Source: a virus
IMG/VR virus record: IMGVR_UViG_3300045968_000421
Span: 1-26,938 of that record
Length of the DNA: 26,938 bases
Strand: one strand, 5' to 3'
Shown here: in pieces, positions 20,804-26,938 of the stretch
Layout of the letters: each line of letters begins with the position of its first letter
Position numbering within the stretch: the stretch's first letter is position 1
Notes under the pieces: model-generated
Seen by the model: only the letters and a program-made list of their open reading frames with translations
The model's database searches: none
Told to the model about the DNA's origin: nothing
Translations under genes and position numbers: made by a program

Positions 20804-21765
20804 GCCACCACGTCATCTTTCTCTTTTCCAGGAAACGTCTTGATCTCCGGCGACTCGGTGTTCTCGACCGTCTCGTTCTTCTTGCCCTCGTCGACCTTCC
20901 CCTCCTTCATCGACTCGGCAGTGATGAAGACGATCATGCTTCCCTCTCGGTTGTCTCCGGCGTATCGACACTCACCAACCCTGTACTCTCCCCCCTCCGC
21001 ATTCATCTCCAGGACCTGGCTCTCGATCCTCACCTTGATCCCCGGCTTGATCTCCGGGTTGAGCAGGACCGACACCTTGATCCCGTTGTCGGTTATGGTC
21101 GGCACGTTGATCATCCCGGACTGAGGCGTTATGTGGACGATCCCTCCCACGGTTCCGTCTCCGGGCATGACCTCTGTGTTGCCATTCTGAATCGACCAGT
21201 AAAAACCGAAGCCTCGAGAGAGGATGTCGAACTCGCGCTTGACGGAGCCAACGACCGCGTAGGGCCTCTTCATGGTCGGCAGTTTTTCGGGCAGCTTCCA
21301 TTCTCCCTTTCCCACTCCTTCCTTCTCGAGCTCTCCCTGCAAGTCGTTCATGACGGTCTCGACCTTAGTCCCAGACTTGTACGACTTGCTGACGGTAGAG
21401 TTCCTCACTCCCTTGTCGCCGTCCCCACAGGTCAGGGTCGTAATGATCGTCGGGCCATCCCTCGTGTGCATGACGTCTCGAATGTTTCCCTTGAAGATGA
21501 CCCCTGTGTTGTCGCTCCCGAGGGGAGGCCAATAACCGGCCTCGAGCTCCACCTCGTCAAGCTCCTTGCCCAGGGCATTCCTCGAGCTCTCCGAGAGGTT
21601 GAACAGCTTGATCTCAGCCTCGTTCTGGGTCGACGAAATGCTCTTGCTGACATCGAACTCTATCTTCAGGTCATGAGGCTGCCACTGATCGTCGTGGTTG
21701 ATCAGGATGGTGCCTCCGGACCCGGAGCACTTGAGCTTGACCTTACGGAGATATTGTAATGGCAT
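20800..21765 (-). CDS. baseplate hub protein
   Basis: A 321-residue protein. ATG at 21765 follows TGGAGGAGG and overlaps the plug gene by 23 nt. Features are YLRKVKLKCSG, DLKIEFDVSKSI, AEIKLFNLSESSRNALG, TLTCGDGDKGVRNSTVSKSY and ILSRGFGFYWSI. These match the hub (gp27 or gpD-like) proteins of contractile tails, which form the trimeric ring under the tube. The Lys/Glu-rich C-terminus looks disordered. Identification is by motif and by its place before the spike. Confidence 0.7.
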   Translation of the reverse strand: MPLQYLRKVKLKCSGSGGTILINHDDQWQPHDLKIEFDVSKSISSTQNEAEIKLFNLSESSRNALGKELDEVELEAGYWPPLGSDNTGVIFKGNIRDVMHTRDGPTIITTLTCGDGDKGVRNSTVSKSYKSGTKVETVMNDLQGELEKEGVGKGEWKLPEKLPTMKRPYAVVGSVKREFDILSRGFGFYWSIQNGNTEVMPGDGTVGGIVHITPQSGMINVPTITDNGIKVSVLLNPEIKPGIKVRIESQVLEMNAEGGEYRVGECRYAGDNREGSMIVFITAESMKEGKVDEGKKNETVENTESPEIKTFPGKEKDDVVA

Positions 21766-22108
21766 AAGTTGCCTCCTCCACCAGAGCGTCTACGTCTGAC
21801 TGAAGGGCGTGGTACAGCTTTACGTCTCCTCCCACGAGCTGAAGCCTCCCCGGCTCTATGTCCTCTCCACCGATCCTGTCGGTTCCCGCGAAGAGCACCC
21901 CGATGCCAAAGTCGAACGGCTCGAGGAGGTCCACGCCGGCGACTATCCTCCTGCCGTGGAGGACCATGTTCTCGTCGATGCCGAGGTTCATGTTCCACCG
22001 GTTCATCGTCGGGTTGTACCTGATCCTGATGGTCACCCTCTTCCCTCCCAGAGTTGCGGAGAACTGCTGGTCAGGGGCGTCTATGATCCTGAACGACACG
22101 AGGCTCAT
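21743..22108 (-). CDS. baseplate plug protein (DUF6983-like)
   Basis: A 121-residue protein. ATG at 22108 overlaps the stop of the previous gene (ATGA); the longer in-frame start lies within that gene. The beta-rich sequence (VSFRIIDAPDQQFSATLGGK, VTIRIRYNPTMNRWNMNLGI, then FGIGVLFAG) matches a short phage baseplate plug type as I recall it from Pam3-like tails. Its place before the hub agrees. Moderate confidence. Confidence 0.65.
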   Translation of the reverse strand: MSLVSFRIIDAPDQQFSATLGGKRVTIRIRYNPTMNRWNMNLGIDENMVLHGRRIVAGVDLLEPFDFGIGVLFAGTDRIGGEDIEPGRLQLVGGDVKLYHALQSDVDALVEEATYAITISP

Positions 22109-22668
22109 CTTGGACCTCCGAAGCTCGGGCCAGTTCCCGGGGCTGGCTCTGGGGTCAGCCACCTCTTGAGGATCGAGCGGTTGGGCTCCGGCTTGGTCGG
22201 CTGATCCCCTCGAGTCGTTGTCCCATCGGTCCTGTCCTTCGTCGGCTGGCTGTCGGACTTCCCGTTGCCGGCGGCCTTGCTTCCTCCTCCCTCCGCCTGG
22301 GTCTTTGCCGTCGAGACCATGATCACCTCCTGGAGCAGGGCCGATCCTTTAAGAACGCATGAGGTGATCGAGTCTCGCTCGGCGCGAAGGTCCTTTATGA
22401 GCATCGACTTGTAGATGTTCAGCCCGGCTATGATGAGGAAAGGAATGCGAGTCTCCTGAAACTTGACCAGGGCGATGTAGGTCAGGGCGGCGAAGCGATC
22501 TGCGAACTCCAGCTCCAGCCTCTTCGGCTCGACGTACGAGTGGTCGGTGATCTTGGCCCCAGTCTCGATCGGCAGCTCCGTGATCCCGAGGGAGGAGGAG
22601 TGCCCCTCCTTGAGGATGACCGAGAGTGGAACCGGTCCGATTCGAGAGTTGTAAAATATGATGCTCAC
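22105..22668 (-). CDS. Dit-like baseplate protein
   Basis: A 187-residue protein from GTG at 22668, coupled to the tape measure stop (GTGA). The N-terminal part (about 5-120) has the pattern of Dit-like N-terminal domains in contractile tails: SSSLGITELPIETGAKITDH, then YVEPKRLELEFA. It would form a ring under the tube. The C-terminal third is Gly/Lys/Pro-rich and probably disordered, ending in a helix and FGGPR. Confidence 0.65.
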   Translation of the reverse strand: MSIIFYNSRIGPVPLSVILKEGHSSSLGITELPIETGAKITDHSYVEPKRLELEFADRFAALTYIALVKFQETRIPFLIIAGLNIYKSMLIKDLRAERDSITSCVLKGSALLQEVIMVSTAKTQAEGGGSKAAGNGKSDSQPTKDRTDGTTTRGDQPTKPEPNRSILKRWLTPEPAPGTGPSFGGPR

Positions 22669-25073
22669 GCCGCCGCACTCCCCTGCATTCTGGCCGGCTT
22701 GGAGGCAAGGCCTGCTCCCCTGGTCACGGCATTGCCGACGGCCCTTGCGGTGGCGTCTGGCGCCTGGTCTGGGTTGGTCACGTTAACGTTGACCGGGGCG
22801 GTGATGGAGACGTTGGAGTTGGTGTTGGATCGATCGCTGTTGATGGTCGCCCCTGCCGCAGCTCCTCCCGTCTTTCCAGAGTTCCCGGCGTAGTTGTCCA
22901 TGAGGCTCATCGGAGGTCCGAACTGCTCCCCCGTGGCCCTGGCCGTGGCGGTGCCAGAGTAGCCGCCAGAGAGAAGCTTCCGGGCCTTGGCTCTGTGGCC
23001 TCCCATCTGCTTCTCCCACTTGTCCCTGACCGTTCCCCAGGTCCCTCCCGCGGCAGCGTCCCTTGCCCCAGTGGCCGTGGCCGACCCAGCATTGACGGCG
23101 GCGTAGGCATTGAGGCCCGTGTGCTTACCCGGGATGAAGCCGTGATCGAGGAGGTACTGCTCGGCCGCGACGACCTGGTCGGTGATGCTGGTGTTAGGCC
23201 CGACGCCGTACTTCCTGGCCTGCGGCTCTCCCCACTGGATGAGCCCTCGGTGCTGGCCCCACTTGGTCCTCGGGCCCTTCTGCCACGGATCGAACGTCCC
23301 TCCGGTCTCGAAGCTCATGAAGGTGGCCAGGTCCTCTGGGCTCATCTGGAGCCTGGCCGCAGAGGCCTTGATCGCCTGGGACAGCTCGGTGGCTCGAGCG
23401 CTGCCAAGCTTGATCCTGCCGGCGCTTCCTCCTCCCCCAGTGCCGCCAGTCCCTCCACCGGTCCCATAGTTGTCGTTTCCTGCCCCGCCAGAGCCTCCCC
23501 TGGCGCCGCCACCGGATCCCCCGGTAGAGTATGAGGCATTGGTCACCATGCCGCCATAGCCTCCTCCCCCTCCCGTGGAGTAGGAGGCAGGGGAGGCTCC
23601 CCCTGCCCAGCCCGGGAGAATGGACTTGAACCAGTTGATGAAGTCGTCCTTCATCGCCTTGATCCCCTCGAGGATAGCCGCGCCCATCTTCCTCCCGAAG
23701 TCGACTAGGGCCTTGTAGACCGCCTCGCTCATGTTGGCGATGCCGGTGAGGAACTCGTTCCACTTGTCGATGATAGCCTGGATGGCCATCTCGCCCCTGG
23801 CCCTCAGGCCGGTCCAGAACCTGGAGATTGTGTCGAATGCCGACCTAAACGCCGCGACCATGTCGTTGATCTTGGCCTGCATCGTGTCGACGAACTCGTT
23901 CCGGAGCCTAATGATGTTATTCCACCACTCCTCGAACGTCCTCCAGGCATTCTTCATCAGGTCGATGAAGCCCTTGATCGCCTTCTCGATCCACGGGAAC
24001 TGATCCAGGAAGGACCCTATGACCGAGTCGCCTCCCTCCATGTACGTGAAGAAGTCGTCGAGCGCCAGCCCGGCGGCGATGAACAGGGCGGCGATCGGGT
24101 TGGCCGCTATGACCAGGGCTCCAAGAGCGATAGCCAGGCCCTTGAGGATCGGCCCGAAAGTCTCCCAGTGCTTGTTGATGAAGGCGACGTGGGTGGCTAT
24201 CCTCTCGGCCACTACCCCAATGACATCGGCGGCCTTCATGAAGATGCTGCCGATGAACTCCGCCGCCTTCTGAAGGGTCCCGTCCTTGTCCCACTTGTCG
24301 ATCGTCTCGAGGAGGGAGCTGAGGCGCTTCTTGGCCTGCTCGAAGAAGCCAGTCTCGGATATCCGCCGGAGGAAGCCAGTCCAGGCATCGCCGAGGTTCG
24401 ACATCATGCCCTTGAAGGTCTTCGACTGCTTCTCCATGGCGCCGCCGAAGCGCCTCTCGAAAGTCTCCCCCAGGAACTTGGTGATTTCAGTTCCGCTCTT
24501 CTTGACGGTCTTGCTCAGCTCCTTGCCGTTCTCGATCCAGGAGAAGGTCACCTCATCGCCGGCAGTCTTGGACTTGATGCCATACTCCTTGAGCCGCTCG
24601 AACTCCCCAGTGGCCGCGTCAGCGAATGCCTCGACGGCGGAGTTGAGGTCCTTGCCCATGGCCGAGGCGGTGTCGCCAAGGGTCTTGAGCGTCCCGTCCA
24701 TCGGGTCGATGCCGTAGGCCTTGAGCTTGACGAAGGCCTGGGTGATCCCCTCCACCTCGTACGGCGTCGTCCGAGCGAACTGGCTGATCCAGTCCATGCT
24801 CTTCTTGGCCTTGGCGGAGGAGCCCTCGATCGTCTCGAGGGTGACTTGGAATTGCTCGAACTTACCGGCTGTATCCAGGATGGCCTTGCCCAGGAAAGCG
24901 AAGCCGGCGCTGGCGGCCGCCCCGGTAACCATGGCCATCCTGCCGATGGCTCGCCCGACATTGTACGCCGTCTTCTCGAGGCCCTTTAGGTTCTGCTCGT
25001 ACTTACGAATCTCGGCCTGAGAGTTCGGGTCGACCTTGTATCCGAGTATGGCGACTAGTTCGTCTATGATCAC
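22665..25073 (-). CDS. tail tape measure protein with internal peptidoglycan hydrolase domain
   Basis: An 802-residue protein from GTG at 25073, overlapping the chaperone-extension stop (GTGA). The N-terminal 200 residues match the tape measure core (GKFEQFQVTLETIEGSSAKA, then QFARTTPYEVEGITQAFVKL). Two hydrophobic segments (about 45-65 and 315-345) should insert into the host membrane. A long Gly-rich tract (about 495-560) precedes a lysozyme-like domain (about 562-710). That domain has SFETGG with likely catalytic Glu589, WGQHRGLIQWGEPQARKYGV and YAAVNAG. The chain sets tail length. The hydrolase opens the wall during DNA entry. Confidence 0.88.
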   Translation of the reverse strand: MIIDELVAILGYKVDPNSQAEIRKYEQNLKGLEKTAYNVGRAIGRMAMVTGAAASAGFAFLGKAILDTAGKFEQFQVTLETIEGSSAKAKKSMDWISQFARTTPYEVEGITQAFVKLKAYGIDPMDGTLKTLGDTASAMGKDLNSAVEAFADAATGEFERLKEYGIKSKTAGDEVTFSWIENGKELSKTVKKSGTEITKFLGETFERRFGGAMEKQSKTFKGMMSNLGDAWTGFLRRISETGFFEQAKKRLSSLLETIDKWDKDGTLQKAAEFIGSIFMKAADVIGVVAERIATHVAFINKHWETFGPILKGLAIALGALVIAANPIAALFIAAGLALDDFFTYMEGGDSVIGSFLDQFPWIEKAIKGFIDLMKNAWRTFEEWWNNIIRLRNEFVDTMQAKINDMVAAFRSAFDTISRFWTGLRARGEMAIQAIIDKWNEFLTGIANMSEAVYKALVDFGRKMGAAILEGIKAMKDDFINWFKSILPGWAGGASPASYSTGGGGGYGGMVTNASYSTGGSGGGARGGSGGAGNDNYGTGGGTGGTGGGGSAGRIKLGSARATELSQAIKASAARLQMSPEDLATFMSFETGGTFDPWQKGPRTKWGQHRGLIQWGEPQARKYGVGPNTSITDQVVAAEQYLLDHGFIPGKHTGLNAYAAVNAGSATATGARDAAAGGTWGTVRDKWEKQMGGHRAKARKLLSGGYSGTATARATGEQFGPPMSLMDNYAGNSGKTGGAAAGATINSDRSNTNSNVSITAPVNVNVTNPDQAPDATARAVGNAVTRGAGLASKPARMQGSAAA

Positions 25074-25728
25074 TTCGTCGACTCCTCGTTGGCCTTCTCA
25101 TTCCTGGCCGCTATCAGATCGAGGGCCTCGTGGGCATCAAAGACGTCCTTCAGCGTCACCCACTCATAAAGGTCCCTCTGCGTGTAGATGGGAGGATCCG
25201 CCACGACCGGCCTCCACAAAAAGAGGTCCAGGTTCGGGGCGATCATTCTCATCTCTCTGATCGTCAGGCCCGACCGCTTGTCCTTTGGCTCCCAGCGGCC
25301 AGGAGCCCGGAGAAAAAATCGCCGAACTGCTCCTGGGCTACCCAAACCACGACTGGGATGATGTCTCCGCCATAGCCGGTAAAGTCACCATCGAAGTCAA
25401 CCCTGTCATAATCCCCGGAAGGCCTCTTGACCTCGGCCAGCTCGGCGAGCTCCTTGATCATCCCGGCGAGTTCCTCGGGATCGGTCTTGGAGAAGATGTC
25501 AGCGAATGCCTGAACCGCATGGGCATTGGCCAGCTCCCTCTCCTGATCGCTCCTGTTGGGTCCAACTCCCCTGAGGATTTCGGGAAGCCTCTCGATCGCC
25601 GGTCCGGCCAACCTGAAGAGCCTGGCCTGGACCATCATCGCTCTGGTCGCCAGCATAGGCTCAACTCTGAAGGTCCTTCCATTGATCTTCTTTTCCGATA
25701 CTCTGTACGCACTCTTTTCGTCAGCCAT
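25070..25728 (-). CDS. tail assembly chaperone, -1 frameshift fusion (219 aa)
   Basis: The frame below the short chaperone has no ribosome-binding site of its own, and no credible start before the overlap. It encodes about 80 residues of good protein (LRAPGRWEPKDKRSGLTIRE, then NLDLFLWRPVV). A -1 shift on TTTTTTC (25318 down to 25312) joins residues 1-139 of the short form to these 80 residues. This is the G/GT arrangement known from lambda and many tailed phages. The extension typically contacts the tube subunit while the common part binds the tape measure. The stop overlaps the tape measure start. Confidence 0.8.
25264..25728 (-). CDS. tail assembly chaperone, short (0-frame) form
   Basis: A 154-residue protein from ATG at 25728, which follows GAAGGAAGGAGCAGCC. 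The sequence (MLATRAMMVQARLFRLAGPA, then IERLPEILRGVG) and the FADIFSKTDPEELAGMI helix are of the type seen in tail assembly chaperones that sit between tube and tape measure genes. It would hold the tape measure protein before tube polymerisation. A slippery site near the 3' end lets some ribosomes make the longer product described next. Confidence 0.8.
   Translation of the reverse strand: MADEKSAYRVSEKKINGRTFRVEPMLATRAMMVQARLFRLAGPAIERLPEILRGVGPNRSDQERELANAHAVQAFADIFSKTDPEELAGMIKELAELAEVKRPSGDYDRVDFDGDFTGYGGDIIPVVVWVAQEQFGDFFSGLLAAGSQRTSGRA
25287..25318 (-). promoter_or_regulatory. -1 programmed frameshift site with downstream stem-loop
   Basis: On the minus strand T-TTT-TTC (25318-25312) is a canonical X-XXY-YYZ heptamer in phase with the 0-frame codons GAT TTT TTC. 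Four bases later a perfect stem, GGCTCC/GGAGCC (25307-25302 with 25292-25287), closes a 9-nt loop and would pause the ribosome. Confidence 0.85.
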
Positions 25729-25750
25729 GGCTGCTCCTTCCTTCCGTCAG

Positions 25751-25785
25751 GGCTCGAGGGGAGATGGGCCGTCCCTCCTCGAGCC
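25751..25785 (-). promoter_or_regulatory. hairpin between tail tube and chaperone genes
   Basis: GGCTCGAGG (25751-25759) pairs perfectly with CCTCGAGCC (25777-25785). It lies between the tail tube stop and the chaperone ribosome-binding site, with no T run after it. It may act as a partial attenuator or a processing site that lets the tube protein be made in larger amounts than the chaperone. Confidence 0.6.
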
Positions 25786-25796
25786 GTTGGCGACGA

Positions 25797-26243
25797 TCAT
25801 GGGAACGGGATTTCGGGTATCCACTGTCCGGTAACGAGGACCCACTCCCTGGCCGCCGCGTTGACGCCCTTCTGATCGCTCGGGGCGGTCTGGATAAACG
25901 CCTGATCGGCGGAGCCTCCCTCGTTCGAACAGACGTCGATGATCTGGACGGGGAAGCCGAGCTGCACGCAGCCGACATTCCTCTGCCGAGAGAGCTTCTG
26001 GGAAAGCAGCCGGTGAGCTGGAGAGGTGTGCTGGAGACGAACGGTGATCGTTGCTCCCTCGTTGGCATGAGCAGAGAAGATGGAGGAGCCATCGGCCCCG
26101 ACCATCATGGTTCCCACGTCGATGAGGGGAGCGATCTGCACGGCATCGTCTCCATCCCACAGACCGTTGACCAACTGGCCATCGATCGTGATCGAGACGT
26201 TTTTCATGCTGTAGGCAGACGACTTTGCTCCGGAACTGGGCAT
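25797..26243 (-). CDS. tail tube protein (DUF3277-like)
   Basis: A 148-residue protein from ATG at 26243, which follows AGAAGGAGG. The sequence VSITIDGQLVNGLWDGDDAV, ANEGATITVRLQHTSPAHRL, LGFPVQIIDV and REWVLVTGQWIPEIP matches the DUF3277-type tube subunit of contractile tails. It stacks into the inner tube through which DNA passes. It is placed between sheath and chaperone as expected. Confidence 0.8.
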   Translation of the reverse strand: MPSSGAKSSAYSMKNVSITIDGQLVNGLWDGDDAVQIAPLIDVGTMMVGADGSSIFSAHANEGATITVRLQHTSPAHRLLSQKLSRQRNVGCVQLGFPVQIIDVCSNEGGSADQAFIQTAPSDQKGVNAAAREWVLVTGQWIPEIPFP

Positions 26244-26279
26244 GTGATGAACCTCCTTCTATCAGTTAGCCGTCCTTCC

Positions 26280-26938
26280 TCAGAACGTCATGCGGTAGTT
26301 GATGGTCGTGTAGTGGATCGCCCCGGCGTACCGGAACTCGACCTGGATTTCTGGCGCGATGCGGGCCTTCCTCTGGGAGGCCGGCACGGAGAGCACCGGA
26401 GGGATCCGGTAGGTGATGGCGGGGAGATAATCGCCTGTCTCCGGATCGAGGTCATCGGCGATGAGCCCGGCCCTGATCGCCATCTGCATGACGGTCCTGG
26501 GCCCGCTCGCCAGCTGCTGCATGCCGACGTCGGTGTAGGGGATCCGGTTGTTGTTGAGCAGGATGCCCAAAGTCTCCTCCTCGGTCCTGGCAATGATCCA
26601 GTCCGTGGCATGGATTTCGTCGATGAACACGTTCGGGATCAGGGTCGATCCCTCGGCAACGAAGAATTGGCCTCCGATGTCGATGAAGGTATTGGCCATG
26701 GCACCAGTCTCGAGGGCCTGACCCAGGGCGGGCGTGAAGCCGGTGACCGCCTGGACCACGGCGGAGCCCTTATTGACCACGGGGACCCCTCTGAGCTTCT
26801 TGAACTTCGCCGTGTAGGCAGAGTTTGCCTGATCGAAGTTAAAGGTCCCACACAGGGCGGCGAGGCTCAGGCCTGGGTACTGCTCGTCGTCATCGTGGTA
26901 AAAGATGGCAGTCCGATCGAACTGGCCCTTGTTCCTCC
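26280..26938 (-). CDS. tail sheath-like protein (DUF3383-type), C-terminal part
   Basis: The frame stays open to the window edge, so the start lies outside; an internal ATG near 26696 and a GTG at 26780 are not true starts. About 218 codons are seen: FDRTAIFYHDDDEQYPGLSL, NTFIDIGGQFFVAEGSTL, FIDEIHATDWIIARTEEETL and a closing basic strand region. This matches the DUF3383/sheath type that contracts to drive the tube. It precedes the tube gene by about 36 nt. Sheath presence marks the phage as myovirus-like. Confidence 0.75.
   Translation of the reverse strand, partial: RNKGQFDRTAIFYHDDDEQYPGLSLAALCGTFNFDQANSAYTAKFKKLRGVPVVNKGSAVVQAVTGFTPALGQALETGAMANTFIDIGGQFFVAEGSTLIPNVFIDEIHATDWIIARTEEETLGILLNNNRIPYTDVGMQQLASGPRTVMQMAIRAGLIADDLDPETGDYLPAITYRIPPVLSVPASQRKARIAPEIQVEFRYAGAIHYTTINYRMTF

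Noticed and set aside
24168-24989. 273-codon plus-strand open frame opposite the tape measure gene
   Set aside because: Antisense shadow of a certain gene; Leu/Gly/Glu-rich without recognisable motifs.
1-26938. CRISPR array, insertion sequence or integrase
   Set aside because: No regular direct repeats with spacers, no transposase motif and no recombinase motif were seen.

Overview
The window is part of the genome of a GC-rich, tailed, double-stranded DNA phage (or prophage) with a contractile tail. The left part is densely packed rightward genes of early/replication type. The right part is a leftward late tail-and-lysis module. A Gram-negative host is suggested by a lipoprotein with a lipobox, Sec-type signal peptides and a spanin-like lysis cassette. 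The phage carries its own bacterial-type DNA polymerase III alpha chain, which fits a fairly large genome. The sequence alone does not identify the host genus.

Layout. (1) Positions 3-1100: the 3' end of dnaE, with an apparent +1 frame break near 769, and a small overlapping gene. (2) Positions 1101-1729: a 629-nt gene-free stretch. Its AT-richer left half carries hexamer repeats. Its right half is a chain of local hairpins that reads like a structured RNA leader. (3) Positions 1730-11894: about 22 rightward genes, mostly small and coupled by ATGA/GTGA overlaps. They include winged-helix proteins with Lys/Ala-rich linkers, a DUF2786 protein, a DUF6011-type zinc protein, three exported proteins (one a ClpP/crotonase-like serine protease), a SNF2-type helicase and a DUF3846-like protein. 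Three copies of a two-hairpin RNA element punctuate this region, each directly after a stop codon and before a new ribosome-binding site. (4) Positions 11873-12184: a bidirectional terminator and a hairpin-rich convergent junction. (5) Positions 12257-26938, minus strand, in order of transcription: tail sheath (cut by the window end), tail tube, tail assembly chaperone with a -1 frameshift extension, tape measure with an internal peptidoglycan hydrolase domain, Dit-like baseplate protein, baseplate plug, hub, Gp138-type spike, gp25-like wedge, baseplate J, a DUF2612 (gpI-like) protein, two tail fibres (the second with an S74 intramolecular chaperone), a glycine-rich adhesin, a fibre-assembly-like protein, a membrane protein, a lipoprotein, a holin-like protein, a 39-residue membrane peptide and a GH19-like endolysin.

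How it fits together. The right half encodes a nearly complete contractile tail followed by lysis functions on one late transcript. The left half encodes replication and host-takeover functions whose expression is probably tuned by RNA structure. The best candidates for something undescribed are the repeated two-hairpin element with a covarying stem and a fixed GTGGTG loop, and the hairpin chain upstream of the gene at 1730. Family names are recognised from sequence motifs only; no database search was run.
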